From NCBI RefSeq assembly GCF_001418565.1, contig NZ_LIQQ01000212.1, positions 1-36,521 of the forward strand: a stretch of DNA of 36,521 bases. Direction: 5' to 3'. Of the stretch, positions 21,363 through 29,957 are shown piece after piece; position 1 is the stretch's first letter; the number at the start of each line of letters is the position of its first letter. The DNA is from Streptomyces graminilatus. Lineage in GTDB: Bacteria > Actinomycetota > Actinomycetes > Streptomycetales > Streptomycetaceae. The notes under the pieces are model-generated. The model was not told the DNA's origin. It saw only the letters and a list, made by a program, of their open reading frames with translations, and ran no database searches. A program made the translations under genes and the position numbers.

Positions 21363-22709
21363 ATGAGAAGACTCATCGGCACCCTCGCGGCCGGCGCCCT
21401 GACCCTCGCCGGGCTCGCCGCGTCGGGCTCGGCCCCGGCAGCCGCCGGGACCGGATCGGCCTCGGAGGCCGTCGCCCCCTCGGGCACGTTCAACTTCCTC
21501 ACGTACAACGTCGCGGGCCTGCCGGAGGGCCTGAGCTCGGGCAAGCCCAAGACGAACACCCCGCTGATATCCCCGCGTCTGGGCGCGTACGACATCATCA
21601 ACGTGCAGGAGGACTTCAACTACCACGCGGCGCTGTACGCGAACGACAACCACCCGTTCCGTACCGCGACGAGTGGCGGAGTGCCGTTCGGTGACGGTCT
21701 CAACACCCTCTCGAACTACGCCTTCACGGACTTCGAGCGGGTGAAGTGGAACAAGTGCACCGGCACCAACTGCCTTACGCCCAAGGGCTTCTCGCTCGCC
21801 CGGGTGCGCCTGGCCGAGGGCGTCTACGTGGATGTGTACAACGCCCACCCCAACGCGGACGACTCCGAGGACGCGTACGCCGCCCGCCGCGCCAACATCT
21901 CGCAGCTGTCGGCCTTCATCCAGGCCAACTCCGCGGGCAACGCGGTGATCGTGGGCAGTGACACGAACACGCGCTACACGCGCACGCCCGACAACATCCG
22001 CACGCTCGTGTCGGACAACGGTCTCACCGACGCCTGGGTCCAGTTGGTGAAGGGCGGCACGCAGCCGACGCAGGGCGCCGAGCCGCTCATGTGCCCGACG
22101 ACCGCGCCGACGAACAACTGCGAGGTCGTCGACAAGGTCCTCTACCGCAGCAGCAAGCTGGTGAACCTCTCCGCGACCCGCTACAACAACGAGTGGGCGT
22201 CGTTTCTGGACTCCGCGGGCGGCAACCTCTCCGACCACTTCCCGCACACGGTCGACTTCTCCTGGAAGCTGCCCTCGAACCTGCGCGCCAGCGACATCGT
22301 CGGCGGCCCGCACGGCACGTCGTTCAACGACGCCAACTCCCTCCCGGCGACGCCCTCGCCCCGTACGCTCACCCTGCGCGGCGACGCCCGCCTGGACTCG
22401 GTGTCCCTGGCGCTCGACGGCGGCACGGCCCTGACCCACGGCGGCACGGGCGGCACCGCCAAGTCCCTCACCCTGGGCTCCGACGAGCACCTCACCTCGG
22501 TGAAGGTGACACAGGGTCAGAAGGACGGCCGGACCCGGATCTTCTCGGCCTCGTTCACGACGGACAAGGCACGCACCCTGACCTCCGGCTCGGTCACGAA
22601 CGACACCGCGACGTTCACGGCGCCGTCGGGCTGGCAGATCGTGGGCTTCACGGGCCGCTCGGGCGACGAGATCGACAAGCTGGGCGTGGTGTACGCACCG
22701 ATCGTCTGA
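21363..22709 (+). CDS. Secreted endonuclease/exonuclease/phosphatase-fold protein with jacalin-like C-terminus
   Basis: 448-aa exported enzyme. The signal peptide runs MRRLIGTLAAGALTLAGLAA and likely ends after APAAA. Residues about 40-305 form an EEP (DNase I / sphingomyelinase-like) fold. It has FLTYNVAGLPEG, INVQEDF (metal-binding Glu), VYNAHPNADDS (catalytic His region), VIVGSDTNTRY (Asp and Asn) and NLSDHFPH (terminal Asp-His). The last 110 residues, with SGWQIVGFTGRSGDEIDKLG, fit a jacalin-like lectin domain that probably binds glycans. Likely activities are phosphodiester hydrolysis of a phospholipid such as sphingomyelin, or of nucleic acid; I cannot choose. ATG 21363 follows GGAGA. 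It is divergent from the PHP-domain gene and followed by a strong terminator. Confidence 0.88.
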   Translation: MRRLIGTLAAGALTLAGLAASGSAPAAAGTGSASEAVAPSGTFNFLTYNVAGLPEGLSSGKPKTNTPLISPRLGAYDIINVQEDFNYHAALYANDNHPFRTATSGGVPFGDGLNTLSNYAFTDFERVKWNKCTGTNCLTPKGFSLARVRLAEGVYVDVYNAHPNADDSEDAYAARRANISQLSAFIQANSAGNAVIVGSDTNTRYTRTPDNIRTLVSDNGLTDAWVQLVKGGTQPTQGAEPLMCPTTAPTNNCEVVDKVLYRSSKLVNLSATRYNNEWASFLDSAGGNLSDHFPHTVDFSWKLPSNLRASDIVGGPHGTSFNDANSLPATPSPRTLTLRGDARLDSVSLALDGGTALTHGGTGGTAKSLTLGSDEHLTSVKVTQGQKDGRTRIFSASFTTDKARTLTSGSVTNDTATFTAPSGWQIVGFTGRSGDEIDKLGVVYAPIV

Positions 22710-22746
22710 TCTCCGACCAACTCGCTTCGGTAACACCGCTGTTGTG

Positions 22747-22775
22747 CGGGCGGACACCCTTCCGGTGTCCGCCCG
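22747..22775 (+). terminator. Strong terminator after the EEP-fold gene
   Basis: Perfect 12-bp stem CGGGCGGACACC (22747-22758) / GGTGTCCGCCCG (22764-22775) with a 5-nt loop, 37 bp after the stop codon. It separates the secreted phosphodiesterase-like gene from the hydrolase gene. Confidence 0.8.
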
Positions 22776-22869
22776 TTCGCACATCCGCACGCCAGGACAC
22801 CCTTACGCGGCCACACAGGCCGGGAAAATCATTCCGCGCCGGGGCTTCCCAGCAGGTAACTTCGGCCGG

Positions 22870-23679
22870 ATGAGTGATCACTACGACGTGCGCGGCTCCG
22901 GCCCCGTCCTCCTCATCATCCCCGGCGGCGCCGGACACCCCATGGGCCTCGAGAACATCACCATCCCCCTCTCCGAACACTTCACCGTCGTGACGTACGA
23001 CCCGCTCGGCCTCGCCCACGGCGGGCTCGGCAAACCTGTCGAGGAACAACGCGCCGAGTGGTGGAGCGAGGGCGCGGCCCGGGTACTGGAAGCGGTCCTC
23101 CCCCAGGGCGAGTCCGCGTACGTGTTCGGCACCAGCGCGGGTGCCGTCGCCGCCCTCGACCTGGCGTCCCGGCACCCGGGCCGGGTCCGGCATGTGATCG
23201 CGCACGAGCCACCGGTCATGGCGGTCCTGCCGGACGCCGAGCGGCAGCGGGCGATGTTCGCCGAGGTGCGCGACACCTACCGCACCCGGGGCGTCGAGGC
23301 AGCGGCGGCCCGGATGACGGCAGGCCTGGAGGAACGGCCCCTCACCCCCGAGGAGTTGGCGAAGGGGTCGGACCAGGAAGCCGGACACACCTCCCCGGAC
23401 GACGGGTCGTTGACCCCCATGGAGATCATGTTCACCCGCGTCCTGGTCCCGTTCAGCTCCTACGATCCCGACCTCGCCGCCCTCTCCGCCTCCTCCCCCC
23501 GGCTCACGGTGGCCATGGGCATCGACTCGGCCGGTCAGCTCCTGCACCGCACGGCCACGGCACTCGCCCGCCGTACCGGCAGCACCGCCCGCCAGTTCCC
23601 CGGAGGCCATCTCGCACCGCTCACCCACCCGGCGGAGTTCGCTGCCCGGCTCAAGGAGACATTGGTTCCGGCCGGCTGA
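22870..23679 (+). CDS. Alpha/beta hydrolase
   Basis: 269-aa cytoplasmic alpha/beta-fold hydrolase of unknown substrate. The oxyanion-hole region PGGAGHPMG (18-26), nucleophile elbow GTSAGA with Ser89, an Asp in MGIDSAGQ near residue 220, and the catalytic His in PGGHLAPLTH near the C-terminus are all in the expected order. A helical cap lies between about residues 125 and 190. The start at ATG 22870 gives a normal N-terminus (MSDHYDVRGSGPVLLIIPGG); the ribosome site is weak (AGGTAA). Carboxylesterase, lactonase or dienelactone-type activities are all possible. Confidence 0.88.
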   Translation: MSDHYDVRGSGPVLLIIPGGAGHPMGLENITIPLSEHFTVVTYDPLGLAHGGLGKPVEEQRAEWWSEGAARVLEAVLPQGESAYVFGTSAGAVAALDLASRHPGRVRHVIAHEPPVMAVLPDAERQRAMFAEVRDTYRTRGVEAAAARMTAGLEERPLTPEELAKGSDQEAGHTSPDDGSLTPMEIMFTRVLVPFSSYDPDLAALSASSPRLTVAMGIDSAGQLLHRTATALARRTGSTARQFPGGHLAPLTHPAEFAARLKETLVPAG

Positions 23680-23714
23680 TCCCGGACGGGGCAGGATGCA
23701 GGGCCGGGGCCGGG

Positions 23715-23880
23715 GTGGTGATCCCGGAACCGTGGCGCCGGTGGCGACGAAGAGGCCCCGGGCGGCGGCCTCGACGGCGGCGATCTTCCCGGCGCGCAGG
23801 GCGGCCGGTCCGAGTCCGTCCTCCAGGTTGATGCCTACGACGCCGACGGCCGGCAGTTCCCGCGCCTGGGGGCCTCGACC
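23715..23880 (-). pseudogene. Remnant of an isocitrate lyase / PEP mutase family gene
   Basis: In the 218-bp gap between two plus-strand genes, the minus strand reads RELPAVGVVGINLEDGL, then KIAAVEAAARGLFVATGA. The segment GVVGINLEDG followed by KIAAVREA...LFVNAR is characteristic of the middle of isocitrate lyase / phosphoenolpyruvate mutase family proteins. Only about 50 codons remain, with no start. Immediately after ARGLFV the frame runs into proline-rich nonsense. This is a deletion relic, not a gene. Confidence 0.55.
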
Positions 23881-23897
23881 GGTCTAGGCTGCGGATC

Positions 23898-24539
23898 ATG
23901 AACCCGGCCCTGAGCAGCGGCGCGGCCACTGAACCAGTCCTTGAGCCGGCCCCTGAGCCGGTCATTCGGTCGGCCGGTCAATCAGCCGTCGAGGCGGCCG
24001 TCCTGGACGCCGTGGAGCTGGCTGCCGATCCGGAGCTGGAGGCACGGTTCGCGGAGTCGGCCCACCGGATCCTGGCGGACCTGGTCGGTGGAGGGGCCGC
24101 GCTGGGCTGGGTCGAACCCCCTTCGCGGGACGAGGTGGCGGAGTTGCTCGGCCATGTCGTCTCCGCCGCCCGGGCCGGGGACGCGGCCCTGCGGGTCGCC
24201 TGCCTCGACCGTCGGCTCGTCGGGCTGGGGTACTGGCTCCGCTACGCCCGGCCGACCCATCGGCCGCACGCCGACCTCGAGAAGATCGCGGTGGACGCGA
24301 GTGCCCACGGCCGTGGCGTCGGCCGGGCGCTGACCGCCGCCCTGATCAACGACGCCCGGGAGGCGGGCATCGAGGTCCTCACCCTGGACGCGCGTGGCGA
24401 CAACACCAACGCCCTGCGCCTCTACCGGTCGTTGGGCTTCACCGAGTACGGCCGCCTGCCCGACTTCGTCGCCGTCGGCCAGCATCGCTACGACAAGGTG
24501 TTCTGCATGCTGGACTTCCGCCGACGGCAACGGAGCTGA
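23898..24539 (+). CDS. GNAT-family N-acetyltransferase
   Basis: 213-aa acetyl-CoA-dependent transferase of unknown substrate. The GNAT core occupies about residues 75-205. Motif A reads KIAVDASAHGRGVGRALTAA, including the acetyl-CoA pyrophosphate loop R/Q-x-x-G-x-G/A. Motif B follows as NALRLYRSLGFTEYGRLPDF. The first 70 residues are extra and begin with a Pro/Glu-rich repetitive segment (EPVLEPAPEPV) that may be disordered. The ATG at 23898 has only a weak ribosome site. Its neighbours do not suggest a pathway, and the preceding gap contains only a gene remnant. Acetylation of an antibiotic, an amino acid or a protein N-terminus are all possible. Confidence 0.85.
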   Translation: MNPALSSGAATEPVLEPAPEPVIRSAGQSAVEAAVLDAVELAADPELEARFAESAHRILADLVGGGAALGWVEPPSRDEVAELLGHVVSAARAGDAALRVACLDRRLVGLGYWLRYARPTHRPHADLEKIAVDASAHGRGVGRALTAALINDAREAGIEVLTLDARGDNTNALRLYRSLGFTEYGRLPDFVAVGQHRYDKVFCMLDFRRRQRS

Positions 24540-24613
24540 CGGGGGCGGTCCTTCGAGGGCCGACGGCGCCCCGTCCCCACCCCACACCCTGTTTGCTGTG
24601 CGTCGTACCTGGA

Positions 24614-24637
24614 GCGCCCCGGTTCCGGTCGGGGCGC
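24614..24637. terminator. Hairpin between convergent GNAT and acetylesterase genes
   Basis: Inverted repeat GCGCCCCG (24614-24621) / CGGGGCGC (24630-24637) with an 8-nt loop lies in the 126-bp gap between the ends of two converging genes. It fits a bidirectional terminator. Confidence 0.6.
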
Positions 24638-24665
24638 CCCAGGCGTTCTTGCCGGGGCGGAGGCG

Positions 24666-25745
24666 CTACCGCACTCCGCCCCGGGGTACGAGCCGCCGCG
24701 CCACCAGCTCGTCGCGCACCAACTCGGCGTACACCGTGGCCCCGTGGACGGACGTGTGCGTGTTGTCGCGCTTCTCGTCGTAGAGGTACAGGGCCTTGGA
24801 GCCCTCGACGCCGAGGGACTCCACGAGCGCCTTCGTCCTCGCCGTCAGGTCGATCAGCGGTACGCCCCGCTCCGCCGCGACCGCGCGGATCACCGCCGGG
24901 TGATCGACGCCGAGGCCGTTGACCAGCAGGGCGGTGCCGTTGTTCAGGGTGCCGTCGGAGTTGAACCAGCGGCGCACGATCGGCGTCACCAGTACCGGAT
25001 CTCCCCCTCGTTCGCGGACACCCGCGACGAGCGTCTCCAGGTTCGCGCGGTACGTCGGCCCGTCCGTCTGCTTGTCGTTGTGCGCGAGTTGGACGAGGAC
25101 CAGATCGCCGGGGCGGATCAGCGGCCGAACGGCCGGGAAGAGCGCGGGGTTGGCGAGATAGGTGACCGTACTCTCCCCGGAATCCGCGTAGTTGGCGACG
25201 GCCAGCCCCTTGCGCAGATACTGCGGCAGCATCTGGCCCCAGCCGGTGTACGGGGCGCCCGGCTGGTCGCAGACGGTCGAGTCGCCGACCAGCAGGATCT
25301 GCCGGGTGCGGCGGCCGGCGGGGGTCACCCGGATGTCCGCCAGGGCCGGCGCCGCGCCGCCGAACACCAGGTCGAGGCCGGGGGTGCCGACGGGCCCGGT
25401 CGGTTCGCCCTCGGGTGTACGGACGTCGACGGTGAAGCTCCGGGCCACGCGCTCGCCCGCCGCCGTGACGGTCTCCGGGAGGAGCGCGCGCCGGGTCTCA
25501 CCGCTGACGGCCGTACTGGCGGCGCCTTCACCGCCCAGCAGTACCCGTACGTCGTACGTGCCGGGTGCGACATCGAAGTGGCAGGCGATGACGGCGGTGC
25601 CGGTGCAGTTGTCGATGCCCAGGGCGCGGGGGCCGTGGGCAGCGGGCCGTTCGTGAGCGGCGGCCGGTACGGCGCCGAGGGCGAGCGTAGGGGTGGCGGT
25701 GCTCAGGGTCACGGCCGCGAGCACGGCTCGACTGAAACGTCTCAT
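24666..25745 (-). CDS. Secreted SGNH hydrolase, rhamnogalacturonan acetylesterase type (CE12)
   Basis: 359-aa exported esterase. ATG 25745 follows GGGAG and begins a Sec leader (MRRFSRAVLAAVTLS, ending PAAA). Residues about 40-140 form a beta-rich N-terminal domain (CTGTAVIACHFDVAPGTYDV), as found ahead of CE12 catalytic domains. The SGNH core then shows block I LLVGDSTVCDQ (nucleophile Ser156), block III AHND (Asn223), and block V DNTHTSVHG with Asp327 and His330. The expected reaction is removal of acetyl groups from rhamnogalacturonan I so that lyases can act. This is supported by the divergent rhamnogalacturonan lyase gene 208 bp away. Both products are predicted to be exported, so they probably work on pectin outside the cell. 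Confidence 0.88.
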   Translation of the reverse strand: MRRFSRAVLAAVTLSTATPTLALGAVPAAAHERPAAHGPRALGIDNCTGTAVIACHFDVAPGTYDVRVLLGGEGAASTAVSGETRRALLPETVTAAGERVARSFTVDVRTPEGEPTGPVGTPGLDLVFGGAAPALADIRVTPAGRRTRQILLVGDSTVCDQPGAPYTGWGQMLPQYLRKGLAVANYADSGESTVTYLANPALFPAVRPLIRPGDLVLVQLAHNDKQTDGPTYRANLETLVAGVRERGGDPVLVTPIVRRWFNSDGTLNNGTALLVNGLGVDHPAVIRAVAAERGVPLIDLTARTKALVESLGVEGSKALYLYDEKRDNTHTSVHGATVYAELVRDELVARRLVPRGGVR

Positions 25746-25953
25746 CACGGCTCCCACCCCCCTCCTCTGCCGCTCGACAAGGCCCGGCGGCAGGACCGTA
25801 CACCGCCCGACAAGGGCTTTCCAGCGTGCCGCACGCGTTCGCGGGGCCTCCAACTTCCTTACCCCGAAAGGGCTTTCGCGAAATCGATTCAACTGTCAGT
25901 CTTCCGGACATCGCCACCGAGCGTCCCCCGCACCTCCGAAGGAGACACCCCAC
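25746..25953. promoter_or_regulatory. Divergent pectin-gene promoter region with repeated AAGGGCTTTC
   Basis: The decamer AAGGGCTTTC occurs at 25812-25821 and 25868-25877, once nearer each divergent gene. The second copy lies inside CGAAAGGGCTTTCG (25865-25878), an inverted repeat with a 2-nt centre. That repeat overlaps the palindrome TTTCGCGAAA (25874-25883). Such nested symmetry between two functionally linked genes is a good candidate for a pectin-responsive operator. Confidence 0.5.
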
Positions 25954-27642
25954 ATGTCCGCAGCCGACGACAGACACCCCGGGCACTCCGGGACCCGTCT
26001 CGGGCGCCGTGCGCTCGTTCTCGGTGCCACGGCCGGCGCCGCCGGGATCGCCCTGCCCGGTACCGCGCGGGCGGCGGCCTTCGGCTACACCGACGACGGC
26101 ACGAACTACGTCATCGACACCGGCGCGGGCCTCGTGTTCAAGGTCCGCAAGTCCAACGGCGACCTGTCCTCGCTGGTCCACCGGGGCACGGAGTACCAGG
26201 GCTACGGCGGCATGAACTCGCACATCGAGTCCGGCCTCGGCTCCTCCACGGTGACGATCCAGCGGTCCGGTTCGACGATCCTGGTCAGCGTCACGCACGG
26301 CACGCTGAGGCACTACTACGCGGCCCGCAGCGGCGAGAACAACGTCTACCTGTGGACCAACAAGGCCGACGACTCGGTCTCGGCGACCCGGTTCATCCTG
26401 CGGGTCAGGGCGGGCCTGTTCCTCAACGACGAGCCCGACTCGTACACGTACACGAACCGCACGATCGAGGCGTCGGACGTCTTCGCGAAGTCCGACGGCC
26501 AGACCCGCTCGAAGCACTACTCGAACCTGCGGGTCATGGACTACGACCACGTCGGCTGGAGGACCGCGAGCGTGGGCCTGTACGTGGTGCGAAGCAACCA
26601 CGAGAAGGCCTCCGGCGGCCCGTTCTACCGCTCTCTCCTGCGCCACCAGAGCGCGGACGGCGGCGGCCTGTACGAGATCCTGCACTACGGCCAGAACCAG
26701 ACCGAGGCCCAGCGGTTCGGCCTCCAGGGTCCGTACGTCATCGCCTTCACGGACGGCGGCACACCCTCCCCGTCGCTCTTCCCGGGGACGCTCACCACAC
26801 CGTGGGCGGACTCGCTCGGCATCTCCGGTTACGTCGCCGCGAGCGGCCGGGGCCGGGTAGCGGGCGTCGGGATCACCGGGCGGAACACGGCGTACGCGTA
26901 CACGGTGGGGCTCGCCAACTCGGCCGCGCAGTACTGGGGTTCGGCCCGCTCCTCCGACGGGCACTTCTCCATCGCGGGTGTCCTTCCCGGGACGTACACG
27001 CTGACGGTCTTCAAGGGCGAGCTGTCGGTGTACACCACCTCGGTGACGGTCAAGGCCGGCGGTACGACCACCCTCAACTCGATCGCGATCCCGTCCTCGA
27101 ACGACCCGAGCAACGCGAACGCGATCTGGCGGATCAACGACTGGAACGGCACCCCGAGCGGTTTCAAGAACGCCGACCTGATGACGTACGCGCATCCGTC
27201 GGACGTCCGGGCCGCCCCCTGGACGGGCAACGTGGTGATCGGCAGCGGCACCGAGACATCCGGCTTCCCCTGCTACATCTGGAAGGACGTCAACAGCGGC
27301 CTGCTGGTGTACTTCAGGCTGACCGCCGCCCAGGCCGCCGCCGCGCACACCCTGCGCATCGGCGTGACGACGGCCTACGCCAACGGCCGCCCACAGGTCG
27401 TCGTCAACGACACCTGGACATCGCCCATCCCGTCCCCGCCCACCCAGCCGAGCACCCGGTCCCTGACCAACGGGTCCTACCGGGGCAACAACAACACGTT
27501 CACCTACAACGTCCCGGCGAGCGCCTGGCTCACGGACACCAGCCGGTACAACGTGCTGAGGATCAACGTGGTGAGCGGTTCGGGGACGACCTCCTACCTG
27601 AGCGCCGGGACGGCGATCGACGCGCTCGACCTGCTTGCCTAG
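25954..27642 (+). CDS. Secreted rhamnogalacturonan lyase, polysaccharide lyase family 4
   Basis: 562-aa lyase expected to cleave the rhamnose-galacturonate backbone of rhamnogalacturonan I by beta-elimination. A Tat-like leader (GRRALVLGATAGAAGIALPG, then TARA) directs export. The N-terminal catalytic beta-sandwich starts FGYTDDGTNYVIDTGAGLVF and includes VRKSNGDLSSL, RFGLQGPYV and the basic segment KSDGQTRSKHYSN, where the catalytic Lys is expected. A fibronectin-like domain follows (HFSIAGVLPGTYTLTVFKG), then a C-terminal carbohydrate-binding-like beta domain (WRINDWNGTPSGF through LRINVVSG). That is the three-domain plan of PL4. ATG 25954 follows GAAGGAG. It is divergent from the acetylesterase and upstream of an anchored beta-helix protein. 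Confidence 0.9.
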   Translation: MSAADDRHPGHSGTRLGRRALVLGATAGAAGIALPGTARAAAFGYTDDGTNYVIDTGAGLVFKVRKSNGDLSSLVHRGTEYQGYGGMNSHIESGLGSSTVTIQRSGSTILVSVTHGTLRHYYAARSGENNVYLWTNKADDSVSATRFILRVRAGLFLNDEPDSYTYTNRTIEASDVFAKSDGQTRSKHYSNLRVMDYDHVGWRTASVGLYVVRSNHEKASGGPFYRSLLRHQSADGGGLYEILHYGQNQTEAQRFGLQGPYVIAFTDGGTPSPSLFPGTLTTPWADSLGISGYVAASGRGRVAGVGITGRNTAYAYTVGLANSAAQYWGSARSSDGHFSIAGVLPGTYTLTVFKGELSVYTTSVTVKAGGTTTLNSIAIPSSNDPSNANAIWRINDWNGTPSGFKNADLMTYAHPSDVRAAPWTGNVVIGSGTETSGFPCYIWKDVNSGLLVYFRLTAAQAAAAHTLRIGVTTAYANGRPQVVVNDTWTSPIPSPPTQPSTRSLTNGSYRGNNNTFTYNVPASAWLTDTSRYNVLRINVVSGSGTTSYLSAGTAIDALDLLA

Positions 27643-27645
27643 CCA

Positions 27646-27666
27646 GCCACCAGCCACCAGCCACCA
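27646..27666. repeat. Three-copy 7-bp tandem repeat after the lyase stop codon
   Basis: GCCACCA is repeated three times without interruption (27646-27652, 27653-27659, 27660-27666), 3 bp after the stop codon of the PL4 lyase gene. It is probably a slippage product; no hairpin terminator is seen in the 84-bp gap, so the next gene may be cotranscribed. Confidence 0.75.
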
Positions 27667-27726
27667 GTAGCAAAGCCTCGGGCAACTTTCTGTTATTACC
27701 GAGGAGTCCGCTCCGTCTCCGACAAC

Positions 27727-29907
27727 GTGCACAGCGACTCCCCCACCACCAGCCCGACCACCAGCCCTGTCCGGAGGACGGCGACGGCTGCCGCAGCCCT
27801 CGCGACGACCGCCCTCCTGCTCGGCGCCCCGCCCGCGTCGGCGGCCGGCCCCCGGGACGCCACCGCCGACGTGCTCGCGGGCCGGAACGTCACCCTCACC
27901 GGCGACACGGTGGTGCGGGTGCCCGCCGGGACGACGACGTACGACGGTGTCCTCCAGGGCGAGGGCACCCTCACCGTGAGCGGCACCGGCACCCTGATCC
28001 TCACCAGGGACAGCGACTTCACGCTGCCCAGGTCCCGGCAGGGGCAGCGGGTGCGCGTCCTGGGCGGCAACCATCCGTACGTCACGGTGACGCACCCCGA
28101 CCCGCCGGCGATCACGGTCGAGAGGGGAGCCACCCTCCAGTACGGCAACGGCGGCACGACGGGCCTGATCGGCCATTTCCCGTACAACACACCGGCGTTC
28201 CGGCTGAACCAGGACAACATCCGGGTGGACGGCACCCTGCGCCTGTCGCTGAAGAGCGCGTACAACCTGGGCACGATCAGCGGCGCCGGACTCGTGACCC
28301 AACCCCGTTTCCTCTGGGGAACCTGGGACCTCTCGGGCGTCCACCCCTTCTCCGGAGTGATCGACAACGGCACTCAAGTGAACGCGGGACGGCCGGAGTT
28401 CGCGACGTCACTGCCCCGCGTGCGCAAGGTTCTCAACCAGGGCACCTGGACGGTGGACACCCCACTCGGCCAGACGGTCACCATGGGGATGGACTTCTAC
28501 CAGCGCGAGTACGGCAGCGACATCAACGTCCAGTCCCGCCCGGGCTCCAAGGTGGTGCTGACCGGCCAGTACAGCTGGTCGGACCGGGGCGGCGACACCG
28601 ACCCGTCGCTCAGCGACCCCGCCCTCAACTGGACGCCCGCCCGCAAGAACGTCAACAAGCGCGGCACCAACATCAAGGGCGCGAACGTCCAGTGGGGCGA
28701 CGGCACGACGAACAAGATCTTCATGCCGGGTACCGCCGAGACGGTGTACATCAACCTCCTCGCGGCAAGCTCCCGTTCGCTCCTGACGCTCGACTACAAC
28801 GGCCCGGTGACGCTGGGTGCGCCCATCGGCGGCGGCAGGTACCACGACACGTTGTCCGCGCCCGGCGCCGGGGACCTCGTCATCAAGGGGACGCGCGGCA
28901 ACGACGTCACGTTCGCCGCCGTCCAGTACTACGACGGCTCGACGACGGTCGAGAAGGGCGCGGTGCTGCGCCTCGGCAGCGGAAGGCCGGGCGGCGACGG
29001 CGGCCTGTACACGAAGGGTTCGCTCTGCAAGGTCGTGAACAACGGCTCGCTGGTGGTCCGGAACACGAGAAGGGCGCTGGTGCTGTCACGGATCAGCGGC
29101 AGCGGCTCGTTCACCCAGGCGGGCGCGGCGACGACGACACTGACGGGCAGCGCGGTGACGTACGCCGGGAGCACGACGGTCACCAAGGGGACGTTGGCGC
29201 TGAGGGGCGGGGCAACTCTGGCCCACAGCAAGGCGATTCGGCTGACCACGGCAGCCGCGCGCCTGGACGCGGGCGATGCGGGAGGCGCGGGCCTGCGCAT
29301 GGGGACGACGCTCACCGGGTCGGGGACGGTGAAGGGTTCGGTGACGAACGACGGTGTGATGGCAGGTGGGTTGACGGTCACCGGCACCTATACGCAGAGC
29401 GCGCGAGGCCAACTCGTCCTGCAAGACCAGCCGTTGAAGGTGGGCGGAGCGGTTCGGCTGGCGGGGACGCTGGACGTGTCGGCGGTGGGTTCGGCTTCGC
29501 CCCTCTCCGACACGATCACCGTGCTGAACCACACCGGGCGCGCGAGGACAGTGGGCGCGTTCAGCGGCCTGAAGGAGGGCGCGGCGCTGAAGCTCGCCGA
29601 CAGGACGTACCGGATCACCTATCGGGGCGGCGACGGCAACGACGTGGTCCTCAGGGCGGTCGACAGGAGTGCCTCACCGGCGGCAGGGGCAGGTGCAACT
29701 CCGGAATCGGCTGCGGGCCCGGACCAGGTGGCGACGGCCGACGCGCACACCGACTCGGCCCTGGCGGCGGACAGTTCGGGGTTCGGCTGGTGGCCGTACG
29801 CGATGGCCGTCGGACTGCTGGCGGGGCTGATGATTCCGGCCGGCAGGAAGGTCCGGGGGCGCGGGAACGGGCGGCGACGAGGCGGGCGGCACGCGGCGCA
29901 GGGCTGA
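27727..29907 (+). CDS. Secreted, membrane-anchored beta-helix protein with autotransporter-type repeats
   Basis: 726-aa surface protein. It starts at GTG 27727 (no ATG, GTG or TTG just upstream; the nearest GGAG is about 20 nt away, so initiation is uncertain). A signal peptide (VRRTATAAAALATTALLLGA, then PPASA) leads into a long Gly/Thr/Ser-rich series of strands. These have recurrent turns such as GEGTLTVSGTGTLIL, GSTTVEKGAVLRLGSG and GSTTVTKGTLALRGGATL. They match the autotransporter-associated beta-strand repeat and indicate a right-handed beta-helix. The tail has one transmembrane helix (WWPYAMAVGLLAGLMIP) followed by an Arg-rich cytoplasmic end (GRKVRGRGNGRRRGGR), so the protein is anchored facing outwards. 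No catalytic lyase residues are obvious. Its position 84 bp after the PL4 lyase suggests a role in binding or processing pectin, or in adhesion. Confidence 0.82.
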   Translation: MHSDSPTTSPTTSPVRRTATAAAALATTALLLGAPPASAAGPRDATADVLAGRNVTLTGDTVVRVPAGTTTYDGVLQGEGTLTVSGTGTLILTRDSDFTLPRSRQGQRVRVLGGNHPYVTVTHPDPPAITVERGATLQYGNGGTTGLIGHFPYNTPAFRLNQDNIRVDGTLRLSLKSAYNLGTISGAGLVTQPRFLWGTWDLSGVHPFSGVIDNGTQVNAGRPEFATSLPRVRKVLNQGTWTVDTPLGQTVTMGMDFYQREYGSDINVQSRPGSKVVLTGQYSWSDRGGDTDPSLSDPALNWTPARKNVNKRGTNIKGANVQWGDGTTNKIFMPGTAETVYINLLAASSRSLLTLDYNGPVTLGAPIGGGRYHDTLSAPGAGDLVIKGTRGNDVTFAAVQYYDGSTTVEKGAVLRLGSGRPGGDGGLYTKGSLCKVVNNGSLVVRNTRRALVLSRISGSGSFTQAGAATTTLTGSAVTYAGSTTVTKGTLALRGGATLAHSKAIRLTTAAARLDAGDAGGAGLRMGTTLTGSGTVKGSVTNDGVMAGGLTVTGTYTQSARGQLVLQDQPLKVGGAVRLAGTLDVSAVGSASPLSDTITVLNHTGRARTVGAFSGLKEGAALKLADRTYRITYRGGDGNDVVLRAVDRSASPAAGAGATPESAAGPDQVATADAHTDSALAADSSGFGWWPYAMAVGLLAGLMIPAGRKVRGRGNGRRRGGRHAAQG

Positions 29908-29957
29908 TTCAGGGCAAGCACTGTCGGTGCACCCCTTGGCCACGGATACTGCGGACC

